A stretch of DNA of 64,000 bases, taken from positions 14,844 through 78,843 of the forward strand of contig CAYZWU010000022.1 of assembly GCA_964482235.1 (NCBI GenBank), written 5' to 3'. The first letter of the stretch is position 1; each line of letters opens with the position of its first letter. The stretch comes from CAYZWU01 sp964482235. GTDB taxonomy: Bacteria > Planctomycetota > B15-G4 > CAYZWU01. Shown here piece by piece: positions 17,290 to 26,281 of this stretch. The notes under the pieces are model-generated. The model searched no databases, was not told where the DNA came from, and was given only the letters and a program-made list of their open reading frames with translations. The position numbers and the translations under genes were made by a program.

Positions 17290-18197
17290 TGTCGCCACCC
17301 CTGATCGAGTTCAACGATGTCACGAAGGAGTTCCGCTTCACCCCCGTTCTGAACGGCCTTTCCTTCTCCGTCCAGCCGGGCAGCGTCTACGGGCTTCTCG
17401 GCCGGAATGGAGCCGGAAAGACCACGGCGCTCCGGATGATCTTGTCGATGGAGCAGCCGACCAGCGGCCATGTCCACGTTTTCGGAACGCCGCCGGAGGA
17501 TCTCGACGATGTCGAGAGGTCGCGGATCGCCTATGCGGCCGGCGGCCAGATCCTGCCTCCCTACATGACCGTGGCCGAGGTGGGCCGTTTCGTGAAAAAC
17601 GCCACGCCCGCCTTCGACGACAGCCTCTTCACCGAGCTGATCGAGGAGGGACGGGTTCCCTTCGACAAGCGGGTGCGGGCCCTGTCGCGGGGACTCAAGC
17701 AGCGCCTGCGCCTGTCCCTGGCCTATGCCAGGAGGCCGAAGGTCCTCGTGCTGGACGAACCGACCGAGGGGCTCGACACGGTGGTGCGCTTCAACCTGCT
17801 GAAGCGTGTGCTCGACGTGGTGGCCGAAGGCGATTCCTGCGCCATCGTGTCGAGCCACGTGCTGGGCGACGTGGAGCGGGTCGTGGACAGGATCGGCCTC
17901 CTTGCCGGAGGGCGGATCGTCCTGGAAGGGGAAATCGATCTCCTGAAGGAGAGGATGCAGCGGATCCGCCTCGCCTGGGGCGGGGCCGACGATCCCGGAC
18001 CGGATCTCGAGAGCACGGCCAGGGCCGACGGGGCGCTCACCTTTCAGCGCGACGGCCGCCAGGCCTGGTTCGTCACGGACCGCTACAGCCCGGAGTGGCT
18101 GGCCTCGTTCAAACGGAAGTTTCCCGGCTGTGTCGTGGAAAACGACAGCCTCGACCTGGAAGAGATCTTCTTCGAGCTACTCAAGGATGAACGATGA
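17286..18197 (+). CDS. ABC transporter ATP-binding protein of the YtrA-linked exporter
   Basis: This encodes 303 residues with Walker A GRNGAGKTT, the Q-loop region, a degenerate signature LSRGLKQRL (usual LSGGQ), Walker B VLVLDEPTEGLD and the switch His in IVSSHVLGDVER. A C-terminal extension of about 90 residues is typical of drug/bacteriocin-type exporters. It starts at overlapping ATGs (17286 or 17289) after AAGGAAGAAG, overlaps the regulator gene by 4 bases and the permease gene by 4 bases, and so belongs to one operon. It probably energises export of, or protection against, an envelope-active compound; the substrate is unknown. Confidence 0.93.
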   Translation: MMSPPLIEFNDVTKEFRFTPVLNGLSFSVQPGSVYGLLGRNGAGKTTALRMILSMEQPTSGHVHVFGTPPEDLDDVERSRIAYAAGGQILPPYMTVAEVGRFVKNATPAFDDSLFTELIEEGRVPFDKRVRALSRGLKQRLRLSLAYARRPKVLVLDEPTEGLDTVVRFNLLKRVLDVVAEGDSCAIVSSHVLGDVERVVDRIGLLAGGRIVLEGEIDLLKERMQRIRLAWGGADDPGPDLESTARADGALTFQRDGRQAWFVTDRYSPEWLASFKRKFPGCVVENDSLDLEEIFFELLKDER

Positions 18198-19219
18198 AAA
18201 ATCCGGCCCGCGCGATCGAATGGAGCGCCTTGCGCTACGAGGCGAAGAGAATGGTAAGGCTCAACCTCACCAAGTACATGTACGCCCACATGGCCTGGAA
18301 CATCCCCGTCAGGACCAGCCTTCTCTATGGGTTGTCCATGTTCGGGATCATGCTTTTCCTGTCCATGTTCCTCTATGGAGGCTCGCGAATGTGGTGCCTC
18401 CTTGTCATTCCAGCCGCTCTTGCCATCGGCAGGTTCTCCTGGGCGGAGCGGAGCCCCCTGTTCAAGGATTCTCCCGCCGAATTCATGGCAACCTGCGGCT
18501 TCTCCGCTCTCACCTGGTACCAGGCCAGCCTTCTTTACGGTCTCCTGAAATCGGTCCTGATCGGGCTCGTCTTTGCCGCCATCTCGTTGTACCTGCTGTC
18601 ACGGAACAGCGCGCTTCCTATCACGGACGCCGACTGCTGGATCATGGCGTCGCTTCCCGTTGTTTCGGGTCTTTTCTTTCTGCTCCAGTTCTCGTGCGAG
18701 CAGTCTCGCCGGCTCATCGCCCTTCCGCTCGAGAAGAAAGGGAAAGACGGCAAGGAGCTGCCCAGGGTGATCGTCCGGAAACGCCCGCCGCAGCTGATGG
18801 GCGTCCTGGCATTCTCCTTCTTAATCAATGTCGTTGTTTGCGGCATGGGTATCGAACTGGTCGTGGCCGAGATTGTCGGCCACTCCCATTTCATGATCCC
18901 CCTGTTCTTCTCCTTCGTTGTTATCTGCCTGCTCATCGACTCCATCAAGCGGGTTCGGGGGAAATGGAGCGCCATCGATATTTACGGATTCCTCATTGTC
19001 TCCCTTTTCACTCTTTTCATCTGGATCTTCATCCTCCTGTGGAAGGGCTCTTCGGCCTGGCTCGGCGCCCTGTTTCTGCTTCATGACTATGTTCCCCCGA
19101 TGCTCGTCTTCTTCGTCGTGAGCGCACTGTTCCTGGTTCTGGCCTGGAAAGCGGGACGCCGATCCGCCGGCGACCTCGTCCGGGCCGGAGATTCGATTGC
19201 AATGAAGGAGGTGGATTGA
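18194..19219 (+). CDS. ABC exporter membrane subunit
   Basis: This encodes 341 residues with about eight hydrophobic segments (for example TSLLYGLSMFGIMLFLSMFL, LLKSVLIGLVFAAISLYLL, MGVLAFSFLINVVVCGMG, FMIPLFFSFVVICLL, FLIVSLFTLFIWIFILLW). It overlaps the ATP-binding gene by 4 bases and the next gene by one base. It does not resemble well-known permease subfamilies by motif, but position and topology make it the transmembrane partner of the ABC protein. Confidence 0.85.
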   Translation: MKNPARAIEWSALRYEAKRMVRLNLTKYMYAHMAWNIPVRTSLLYGLSMFGIMLFLSMFLYGGSRMWCLLVIPAALAIGRFSWAERSPLFKDSPAEFMATCGFSALTWYQASLLYGLLKSVLIGLVFAAISLYLLSRNSALPITDADCWIMASLPVVSGLFFLLQFSCEQSRRLIALPLEKKGKDGKELPRVIVRKRPPQLMGVLAFSFLINVVVCGMGIELVVAEIVGHSHFMIPLFFSFVVICLLIDSIKRVRGKWSAIDIYGFLIVSLFTLFIWIFILLWKGSSAWLGALFLLHDYVPPMLVFFVVSALFLVLAWKAGRRSAGDLVRAGDSIAMKEVD

Positions 19220-20470
19220 TGCTGAGCAGAGTCTACATGATTGCCGTGGTGGGTACCGTCCTCCTCCCGGCTCTGGCCTCGTTCCTGCTGGCGACTGGAG
19301 AGCACAGGTCGAGCATCGATGAAGTGAAACTGGATGTCGAGAAGATCCTTCTTGGCCTCGAGCAGGACCCCNNNNNNNNNNNNNNNNNNNNNNNNNNNNN
19401 NNNNNNNNNNNNNNNNNNNNNNNNNNNNNNNNNNNNNNNNNNNNNNNNNNNNNNNNNNNNNNNNNNNNNNNCAGGACCCCCTCGAGAGGTTCAAGGTGCG
19501 CTCCACCGCCGTTCTGCGGTTCCGGTCGCGCGAACAGGTACGATGGGTTTTCGAGCCGCTTCTCGACCGGCTGGACCCGCCGGAGGGGAAAGAAACGGCG
19601 GAGCAGGTTCTCGAACGGTGGGAGACAGCGTCCCGGGCCGTGACGAGCGGTCTTCTATACCACTCCTTCGACCTCTGCCTGGACAAGGATCTGCTGGCCG
19701 GCCTGGAGGCGTACCTCCATCTGCCCGGCCTCCCCCATTTCCTGGAACACGGTCCCGCGGGGAACGAGCTGCACGAGGAGATGCAGGACCAGTGGAAAAT
19801 GATGCAGTCCTCCTGCTCCGAACCAAAGCCATTCCTGATATCCGGTTGGGAAGCGGATCACGTCGAATTTCGCCTCTACTGCCTGCGCGACAACACGCGC
19901 GGCGCGCTGAACATCTCTCTCTTCGAAGCCGCCATGAAGCGACTCAACAAGTCGCTGGAGGAATGGGATCCCCGGAAAATCGAACCGTGGCTGGCTCTCG
20001 CATGCTTCACCCGCACCCCGGCCGTAGCCTCCCCGGCGAGCCTGGAGCATTATCTCGACAGGGCGGTCCGGGGAGAGCGCTGCCCCTACATGCTGAACGC
20101 CGCATCGCTTTATCTTGACGTCGCCGAAGCGAACAAGATCGCCCGCTTCATGGATCGGCTCCACTCCCTGGCGGATTCGGGAGATCCAGGCGAAAAGGTG
20201 CCTGATCACATCGTGCTCCATCGCTTCATCCGTGCCGCGATCCCGGTCCTCTGCTCCCAGGAGAAGGAGGAAGCGATCCGCACACGCCTCGACTGGTGGG
20301 AAGATGACTGCGACCCCGAGCTGGCCTCGGCCTTGCAGGCAGCGAAGAAAAATGCCGCTCATTACATCGACCGGGGCATGGTCCTTCACGGCGCCTTCCG
20401 GGAACTGATGTGCAAACTCGGGCGGTCAAGCCAGCTCCGGTACCACGGGCACCGGTTCATGGAGCTCTGA
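19219..20470 (+). CDS. Membrane-anchored protein of unknown function, fourth gene of the ABC operon (interrupted by scaffold gap)
   Basis: The ATG at 19219 overlaps the permease stop (TGATG). The first 51 residues contain one N-terminal membrane anchor (VYMIAVVGTVLLPALASFLL) and end in GLEQDP at the N-run. After the gap the sequence restarts with codons for QDPLERF. Merging the shared 9 bases (CAGGACCCC) gives a continuous 380-residue protein in one frame. The large soluble part is helical and rich in Trp, Leu and Arg (YLHLPGLPHFLEHG, IARFMDRLHSLADSG), probably outside the cytoplasm. I recognise no family. The context suggests an accessory or substrate-handling role for the exporter. Confidence 0.72.
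19372..19471. other. Assembly gap of 100 N
   Basis: Exactly 100 N. The nine bases before it are repeated directly after it, and collapsing them restores one reading frame in the surrounding gene. The gap is therefore probably a contig join with no missing sequence. Confidence 0.85.
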
Positions 20471-20479
20471 GAACCCGTC

Positions 20480-20818
20480 TCACATTAGCTTCGCGCCCAG
20501 GGGGACGTCGCGGTCAGGCACACAGAGGGCGACCTCTCCCTTCTCGTTGTGAAAACCGGTGACGAGGCACTCGGACATGATCGGGCCGATCTGCTTCGCC
20601 GGAAAGTTGACCACCGCGACAACGAGCCTGCCGGTCAAATCCTCCGGCTCGTAGAGATCGGTGACTTGGGCGCTCGATTTCTTCAGGCCGATCTTTTCGC
20701 CGAAATCGACGTGCAGGATATAGGAGGGTTTCCGGACCTCGGGGAACGGCTCGACGCTCCTGATTCGCCCCACGCGAAGCTCCACCTTGCTGAAGTCATC
20801 CCAGGAGATGGTTTGCAT
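20480..20818 (-). CDS. csaA: CsaA/YgjH-like tRNA-binding OB-fold protein
   Basis: I chose the ATG at 20818: GAGG lies 8 bases upstream and the 112-residue product has the normal length of CsaA (about 110). Motifs are FSKVELRVGRI, PSYILHVDFGEKIGLKKSSAQ, LTGRLVVAVVNFPAKQIGPIMSE, CLVTGF and PDRDVPLGAKL, the complete tRNA-binding EMAP/CsaA domain. CsaA binds tRNA and has been linked to chaperone and protein export functions. The longer open frame upstream overlaps the TPR gene and is not real. Confidence 0.93.
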   Translation of the reverse strand: MQTISWDDFSKVELRVGRIRSVEPFPEVRKPSYILHVDFGEKIGLKKSSAQVTDLYEPEDLTGRLVVAVVNFPAKQIGPIMSECLVTGFHNEKGEVALCVPDRDVPLGAKLM

Positions 20819-20895
20819 TGATTTTTCCTCGATTGCGGAAAACGCTGCGGCCGGGATTATGATCTCTTTCCCGGTGATGACCCGGGGGGAAACCG

Positions 20896-21504
20896 TCAGC
20901 CGTTGCCGCACACCTTCGCTGCCTCGGCGACGTCGCGGAGGAGCCTCCTCGCCGACTGGTACTTCGGATCGATCTCGAGGGCCTTCTCGCAGCACTCCAT
21001 CGCCTTCTCGTACTTTCCCTCTGCCCTGAGAATCAATCCCATGTTGAGGAAGGCTTCTTCCCACGGGCCCTTTTTCTTTCCGATCGCGCGGCGGAAAATG
21101 CTCTTTGCTTCGGCGAAGCGGCCCTGCCGGGCAAGAAACTCCCCGAGAAAAACGAGGTTCCCCGTCCTTCCCCGGCTGTGCTCGACAGCCTTCCGGTACC
21201 ACCGCTCTGCTGGCCCCTTCGAGCCTTTTTCATCGTACACCCTGCCGAGCCCGACGTAGACCATGTCGATCGGCTTCCCGGGAAAGAGGGCAAGAGCCTT
21301 GCGGAAGGCCCTGACCGCCTCGTCGTAAAGAAAGAGGTCCGTCAGGACGCTGCCGAGCGTGTACCAGGCGTAGCCGTCATCGGGGTAGTCGCGAAGGTAC
21401 TGCCGCGCGCGTTCGCGCACGCACGCCGTGCTTCCCTTGCCGTATGCCGTCATCAGGGCCTTCCACTGGCGGCGTCTTTTCGGAGGCATCTCGTCGAGAT
21501 TCAT
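20896..21504 (-). CDS. TPR-repeat protein
   Basis: This encodes 202 residues, with no signal peptide and probably cytoplasmic. Four or more tetratricopeptide repeats are visible: YAWYTLGSVLTDLFLYDEAV, MVYVGLGRVYDEKGSKGPAE, NLVFLGEFLARQGRFAEAKS and AFLNMGLILRAEGKYEKAME, followed by a helical tail. A protein-interaction role is likely. It stands on the same strand as, and between, the sulfatase and csaA genes with 18- and 77-base gaps, so it may be co-transcribed with either. Confidence 0.85.
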   Translation of the reverse strand: MNLDEMPPKRRRQWKALMTAYGKGSTACVRERARQYLRDYPDDGYAWYTLGSVLTDLFLYDEAVRAFRKALALFPGKPIDMVYVGLGRVYDEKGSKGPAERWYRKAVEHSRGRTGNLVFLGEFLARQGRFAEAKSIFRRAIGKKKGPWEEAFLNMGLILRAEGKYEKAMECCEKALEIDPKYQSARRLLRDVAEAAKVCGNG

Positions 21505-21522
21505 CGTGTATTCCTTTCTTTT

Positions 21523-22938
21523 TCATTTCCTCAACGGCATCGAGCGATGCCAGGCCAGGACCTTTTTCGTCAGCTCCTTCACAACCTCGGGGCGGTCGCC
21601 TGCGAGGTTCTTCGATTCACCGGGATCGCTTGTCAGATCGTGGAGGAGCGGCCTCTTGCCGTCGTGGTCGCAGAGCAGCTTCCACTTGCCGTGCCGCACG
21701 GCCAGGTCCGGCAGGTTCTCGACACCGTAGTAGCTTTTTCGATCCGGAGGGCGGCTGAAGAAGATCGGCGCCTTTCGCGATTCTTCCGATTTCCCCAGCA
21801 GCACGTCCATCAGGTCCTCGCCGTCGTACCGGGCGCCCTCCGGTCCCCTGACCCCTGCCAGCCGCAGCAGCGAGGGAACGAGGTCGATGGCCGCGAACAC
21901 CGACTTCCGGTTGCGCTTGCCCATCGCATCGCTGGCCGTCAGGCCCGGGCCCCAGACCACGAGCGGGGATCGGATGCCGCCCTCGAAGAGGTGCGTCTTG
22001 TATCCCTTCAGCGGATCGGCGCGCCCGGCCCCCTTCTCGCAGCCGTTGTCCGAGCAGATGAGGATCAGCGTGTTGTCGCGGAGCTCCTTGCTGTCGCGGA
22101 CTTGGTCGAAGAGCCTGCCGAGCTGCCTGTCCATCGCCTCGAGCACGCCGAGATAACGCTGCCTCTTGCTGCCGTCGCCCCATTTCTCCTTCGGCGGCCA
22201 GAAGGGGCTGTGCACATCGTCAGGCCAGAGGTTGATGTAGAACGGCTTGCCGTCCTTGCGGGCCTTCTCAATGAAGGGGATCGCCGCGTCGACGAATCCG
22301 CCGGTGATCCCGGAGCGCTGCATCCAGGTCACTGGGCCTCCCAGGATCTCGGCCTTCTCCCAGATCCGGCCCCTTTCGCCGTCGGGCTTCATCGTCAGGG
22401 GCAGCAGCTTGGGGCCGAGACCCTCGAAGTTGGTCAACGATTCGTCGAAACCGTACGACCTGATCGCCGGGGCGTCGGTCACATCGCGCTGACCGCCCAT
22501 GTGCCACTTTCCGAAATGCCCCGTTGCGTAGCCTGCCTCCTTCAGGCTTCGGGCCAGCATCGGCGCCGCGGGATCGAGCCACTGCGCCATGCCGCGATTC
22601 TCGTTCAACTCGCGGTGCGCCAGGTAGGAGGTGATGTTCCAGCGCTGGGGGTAGGTACCTGTGGAGATGGCCACGCGCGAGGGGGAACAGATCGGCGAGT
22701 TGACGTAGAACTGTTCGAACACGACGCCCTCGGCAGCCATCCCGTCGATGCAGGGTGTGCTGGCCGACCTGTTGCCGAAGCACGACAGGTCGCTCCATCC
22801 CATGTCGTCGATGAACAGTAGGATGATGTTGGGTCTGGATCGGTGCGGGGCGGCCCGGAGGGAGCTCGGCAGCGCGGCGACCACAGTTCCGGCGAGTGCC
22901 GTTTTCAGGAAGCTGCGGCGCGATACCGTCTTTTTCAT
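21523..22938 (-). CDS. Tat-exported sulfatase with canonical formylglycine motif
   Basis: This encodes 471 residues. The N-terminus carries SRRSFLKTALAGTVVAALPSS, a Tat signal. The catalytic domain starts RPNIILLFIDDMGWSDLSCFG with the two metal-binding Asp. Cys84 in ICSPSRVAISTG fits CxPSR and should be converted to formylglycine; sulfatase-maturating enzyme is not in this window. Later motifs are LILICSDNGCEKG (metal Asp-Asn) and PLVVWGPGL. It probably removes sulfate from polysaccharides outside the cytoplasm. GAGG precedes the start. Compare the two other sulfatase-fold genes in this window, which have Thr in place of Cys. Confidence 0.93.
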   Translation of the reverse strand: MKKTVSRRSFLKTALAGTVVAALPSSLRAAPHRSRPNIILLFIDDMGWSDLSCFGNRSASTPCIDGMAAEGVVFEQFYVNSPICSPSRVAISTGTYPQRWNITSYLAHRELNENRGMAQWLDPAAPMLARSLKEAGYATGHFGKWHMGGQRDVTDAPAIRSYGFDESLTNFEGLGPKLLPLTMKPDGERGRIWEKAEILGGPVTWMQRSGITGGFVDAAIPFIEKARKDGKPFYINLWPDDVHSPFWPPKEKWGDGSKRQRYLGVLEAMDRQLGRLFDQVRDSKELRDNTLILICSDNGCEKGAGRADPLKGYKTHLFEGGIRSPLVVWGPGLTASDAMGKRNRKSVFAAIDLVPSLLRLAGVRGPEGARYDGEDLMDVLLGKSEESRKAPIFFSRPPDRKSYYGVENLPDLAVRHGKWKLLCDHDGKRPLLHDLTSDPGESKNLAGDRPEVVKELTKKVLAWHRSMPLRK

Positions 22939-23020
22939 GATGGTCTATCCTCTGCAGGAAGTGACACTCATCAGGAGCGATCCATTTTCGGGTGATCGAG
23001 AAATGTTCGCCCGATTCCTC

Positions 23021-23356
23021 TCAGAGATCAACTGATATCGGACCCGTCCCCCTGCGCCCCGTTGTCTCGAAGTAGCTGCCGCCGTAGAAGTGCCAGGGCA
23101 GGCTCGACAGGATCTCCACCGCTGACTCGGGTGTCACCGAATCGACCTTCTCCCGGGGCAGCAAGCCCTTGTACCACCGGCCCGACGCGGTGAACGCCTC
23201 GTACTCGACGAAGTACCGGAGCCACTTCGATCCGCAGGCCCTGCACGTCTCGATCGACACCTCGCCGAAGCGGTTGTTCGTCTCATCGATCCCCAGGGCC
23301 TCGGACTCGAAGTCGGTGTAATGAAAAGGCGGCGTCATGCAGCGGCAGTCGCTCAT
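23021..23356 (-). CDS. Small CxxC-containing protein paired with an SH3-repeat protein
   Basis: I chose the ATG at 23356, because AAGGAGG sits 5 bases upstream and the product overlaps the SH3 gene by an ATGA junction. The 111-residue protein has CRC near the N-terminus and a CRACGSKW knuckle (about 38-45) that could bind zinc, then aromatic-rich beta segments (YFVEYEAFTASGRWYKGLL, WHFYGGSYFETTG). No family recognised. Tight coupling to the SH3-like protein suggests joint function. The longer frame running through the SH3 gene is not real. Confidence 0.75.
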   Translation of the reverse strand: MSDCRCMTPPFHYTDFESEALGIDETNNRFGEVSIETCRACGSKWLRYFVEYEAFTASGRWYKGLLPREKVDSVTPESAVEILSSLPWHFYGGSYFETTGRRGTGPISVDL

Positions 23357-23712
23357 CGTTCCTCCTTTTTCTTCCCCTGGTCCATATCGAGTCGATCGGC
23401 AGGCACCCAGCCAGCCACCCCTTCCCGACCGCGCGCCCGGACCCAGCCGCTTTCGAGGAGCAGCACCTCGAGCTCGTCGCCCGGCTCGACGGAGAGCTCC
23501 CGGCTGTTGTAGTCCCGCAGGAGAACACAGACACCGCCGCTGATTGCGATCCATGCCTCGGGAATCCAGGCCGACCTGCCCGATCGGGCGGTGCACCAGA
23601 GCCAGCCCGCCCATTCCGAGGGCTTTCTCTCGAAGCGGAGCTCCTCGCCCTTCCTGATGGCGAAAGAGACCGGATAGGCTGCTTCGTACGATGCGATGAC
23701 TCGCGCTTTCAC
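23353..23712 (-). CDS. Double SH3-like domain protein
   Basis: This encodes 119 residues without signal peptide, built of two SH3-type barrels. The first is ARVIASYEAAYPVSFAIRKG, WLWCTARSGRSAWIPEAWI. The second is LLRDYNSRELSVEPGDELEV, GWVRARGREGVAGWVPADRL. The ALYDY-like start, the GDE turn, the central Trp and the GWVP end recall eukaryotic-type SH3_1 domains more than the SH3b wall-binding kind. It overlaps the small CxxC gene by ATGA. It is probably a cytoplasmic interaction module; the partner is unknown. Confidence 0.8.
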   Translation of the reverse strand: MKARVIASYEAAYPVSFAIRKGEELRFERKPSEWAGWLWCTARSGRSAWIPEAWIAISGGVCVLLRDYNSRELSVEPGDELEVLLLESGWVRARGREGVAGWVPADRLDMDQGKKKEER

Positions 23713-23991
23713 GATTCGGGTCCCCCCGTCTCGACACTATTGTCCCGTCTGCTCCTGTACTCCCGTGAAGGGAACACCTCAGATCCCGACTAATTCTGAT
23801 AGTCCTTATACCAAACACAATAAGCGGGAACGATTGTCGCTGCGATTCTCCTGCCGACCTTATCCGGCCTCGGCGGCGCGGAGATCCATGAAAGGGATGC
23901 CCTCCCCAGTTCCTGCGCTATCAGAGAAGCATGGGAATTTCCCCGATTCCCCTTCAGCAGACCTGGCGTACGCCTGGAGAGTGCCCTCGCG
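23713..23991. other. Divergent intergenic region
   Basis: About 280 bases lie between the SH3 pair (minus) and the NAD(P)-binding gene (plus). A short open frame on each strand has no convincing ribosome site. No hairpin or repeat was noted. Promoters are expected here but I cannot place them. Confidence 0.4.
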
Positions 23992-25664
23992 ATGGAAAAG
24001 GAAAATCCGGACCGCCCCACGTGGAACGACGAATCCTGGTTCTGCCATGATCTGGGAACCAGCCCGATCCCCGGCGTCGGCACCGTCCTGGTGTCGGGCG
24101 CCTCGGGATACATCGGTGGCCGGCTCGTCCCGGAGCTTCTCGTCCGCGGCTACGAGGTCCGGGTCATGGTGCGGGCGCCGGTCGGCTGGAGCGAGGAGGC
24201 CGGGCCCGGCACGGAAATCGTCGTTGCCGACGCCCTGGACAGCGAATCGCTCGAGAAGGCGCTCTACGACGTTCATACTGCCTTCTACCTGATCCACTCG
24301 CTGGTGCACGGACCGAACAGGTTCGCCGACACCGATCTCAGGGCGGCGCGCAACTTCAGGAAAGCGGCCGAGAAGGTCGGCGTCAAGCGGATCATCTATC
24401 TCGGCGGGCTCCACAGCTCGAGCGGGGAACCGTCGGAGCACCTTCTCAGCCGCCTCGAGGTCGGATCGGAGCTCGGCCGGGGCGGCATACCTGTCACCTC
24501 GGTGCGAGCCGGCGTGATCATCGGATCGGGGAGCGCCTCGTACGAGATCATCCACCACCTTGTGAAGAACCTCCCGGTGATTTTCATGCCGAAGTGGATC
24601 GGAAGCCGGTGCCAGCCTGTCTCCGTCCGCGACGTGATCAAGTATCTCGTNNNNNNNNNNNNNNNNNNNNNNNNNNNNNNNNNNNNNNNNNNNNNNNNNN
24701 NNNNNNNNNNNNNNNNNNNNNNNNNNNNNNNNNNNNNNNNNNNNNNNNNNGGATCGGAAGCCGGTGCCAGCCTGTCTCCGTCCGCGACGTGATCAAGTAT
24801 CTCGTGGGAATCCTCGAGACACCGGAAACTGCTGGACTCAGCCTGGATGTGGGTGGAAGGGACGTCGTGACCTACAGGGAGATGATGGAGACGCTGGCCG
24901 AGATTCTTCACAAGAAGAGAATCTTCCTGCAGGTGCCCGCCTCGAACCTTGGCCTCTTCTCCTACATGGCGAGCCTGATAACACCCGTCCCGGTCCCGAT
25001 AATCCGCTGCCTGATGGAGGGGTTGAAGAACGACGTGATCTGCCGCGACGACTCGGTGAAGAAGTTTCTGCCCTTCGAACCGCTCGACTACAGGGAGGCC
25101 ATCGCGCGGGCCATGACACGTGAGGAGCAGGACCGCGTCTACACGCGGTGGAGCGACGCCTACCCGCCGGCCCACGAACTGGCCATCAAGCTGCACGAGC
25201 TCGAGGAGCCTCCCAGGTTCACGGCGGCCTACTCGCTGCTTTCGGACAAGAGCCGGCGTTCGCTCTTCCGGTCCGTCTGCACGGTGGGCGGCCGCGAGGG
25301 CTGGTTCTACAACAACTGGATGTGGCGCCTCAGGGGAGCGGTGGACCGGCTCTTTCTCGGCGTGGGAACGCACCGCGGCAGGCGAAGCCGCGCCAACCTC
25401 AAGGTGAACGATGTGATCGACTTCTGGAGGGTCGAGGACCTTCGGCCCGACGAAAGGCTGCTGCTCAGGTCCGAGATGAAGCTGCCGGGGCGGGCCTGGC
25501 TCGAGTTCCGCATCGAGAAGAACGGCGGGAAGAACCGCCTCTCGATAAAGGCCTACTTCGACACGCGCTCCCTGTTCGGGAAGATCTACTGGATGGTCTT
25601 CATGCCCTTTCACCGCTCCATCTTTCGAGGCCTGATCGAAAAAATCTCGAAGAAGGCCAGGTAG
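23992..25664 (+). CDS. YbjT-like NAD(P)-binding protein with DUF2867 domain (interrupted by scaffold gap)
   Basis: The N-terminal Rossmann domain of an atypical short-chain dehydrogenase is seen in TVLVSGASGYIGGRLVPELL (GxxGxxG), AFYLIHSLVHG and RIIYLGGLHS, then VTSVRAGVIIGSGSASYE. The C-terminal DUF2867 domain is visible in EGWFYNNWMWRLRGAVDRLF, VIDFWRVEDLRPDERLLLRSEMKLPGRAW and SIKAYFDTRSLFGKIYWMV. This two-domain layout is that of E. coli YbjT and relatives, whose substrate is uncertain. The N-run sits in the linker before the DUF2867 domain. Its 55-base flanks are identical (24596-24650 and 24751-24805), and merging them gives one frame of 505 residues. Confidence 0.88.
24651..24750. other. 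Assembly gap of 100 N
   Basis: The 55 bases before the gap (24596-24650) are identical to the 55 after it (24751-24805). This looks like two contigs overlapping by an assembly k-mer length that were joined with a fixed 100-N spacer. The interrupted gene is in frame after merging. Confidence 0.93.
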
Positions 25665-25781
25665 CGGCGGCGGTTCTATCCCTTTGACAGGCAAGATTGG
25701 CGGCCGTACCGTATCGATCGAGGATGCAGAACCGGATCCCCGGCAGGGGATGTCGATCTGGAGAATCGCATAACGAGGATC

Positions 25782-26273
25782 ATGGCACGAAACCACCATT
25801 CACTTTCCGACAGGCTGTGACAGTGGTTCTACAGGTTCGCATACAGTATCCTCCTGATCTGGTGGTTCATCTTTCGGCCTGCGATGCAGGGTGTGCACAT
25901 CGCCGTCTGGTGCGGCGACAGGATCCTCCTGGTCAGAAACTCGTACAGGCGGCGCTACACCCTTCCCTGCGGAGGCGTGAAGAGCGAAGAGGATATCCGG
26001 CTTGCCGCTTGCCGTGAGCTCTTCGAGGAAGTGCGCATCGAGGTCGATCCGGACGAGCTCGGCCTCGAGGGGAACTACCTGAACCGCAGCGAGTTCAAGA
26101 AGGATCACTTCGCCCTGTTCGAGATCCGCTTCACCAGCGAGCCTCCCCTGCAGGTGGACAACAGGGAAGTGATCTGGGCCGGCTTCATGACGCCCGAAGA
26201 GGCCTTGCATCTGAACCTCTTCCCGTCGACGGAGCGGTACATCAGGGAAAGCGTCGATGACAACACAGGATGA
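25782..26273 (+). pseudogene. Nudix hydrolase with in-frame TGA after codon 12
   Basis: The Nudix box is clear in PCGGVKSEEDIRLAACRELF followed by EEV (Gx5Ex7REUxEE; the later Gly is Arg). Read from the ATG at 25782, the frame gives a short polar N-terminus ending DRL, a TGA at 25818-25820, then QWFYRFAYSILLIWWFIFRP and the Nudix domain. Relatives of this group often carry such an aromatic N-terminal helix before the Nudix fold, so the part before the ATG at 25884 looks like true coding sequence. A TGG to TGA change would explain the stop. Either the gene is disrupted, or translation begins at 25884 giving a 129-residue enzyme with an intact box, or the base is a sequencing error. Other genes here use TGA as stop, so global recoding is unlikely. 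Confidence 0.65.
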
Positions 26274-26281
26274 CGATAGCA

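Noticed and set aside
20819..21202. N-terminal extension of CsaA
   Set aside because: It overlaps the TPR gene and exceeds the normal CsaA length. The ATG at 20818 has its own ribosome site.
21178..22821. 547-codon plus-strand open frame
   Set aside because: It is antisense to the canonical sulfatase and part of the TPR gene, both of which are well supported.
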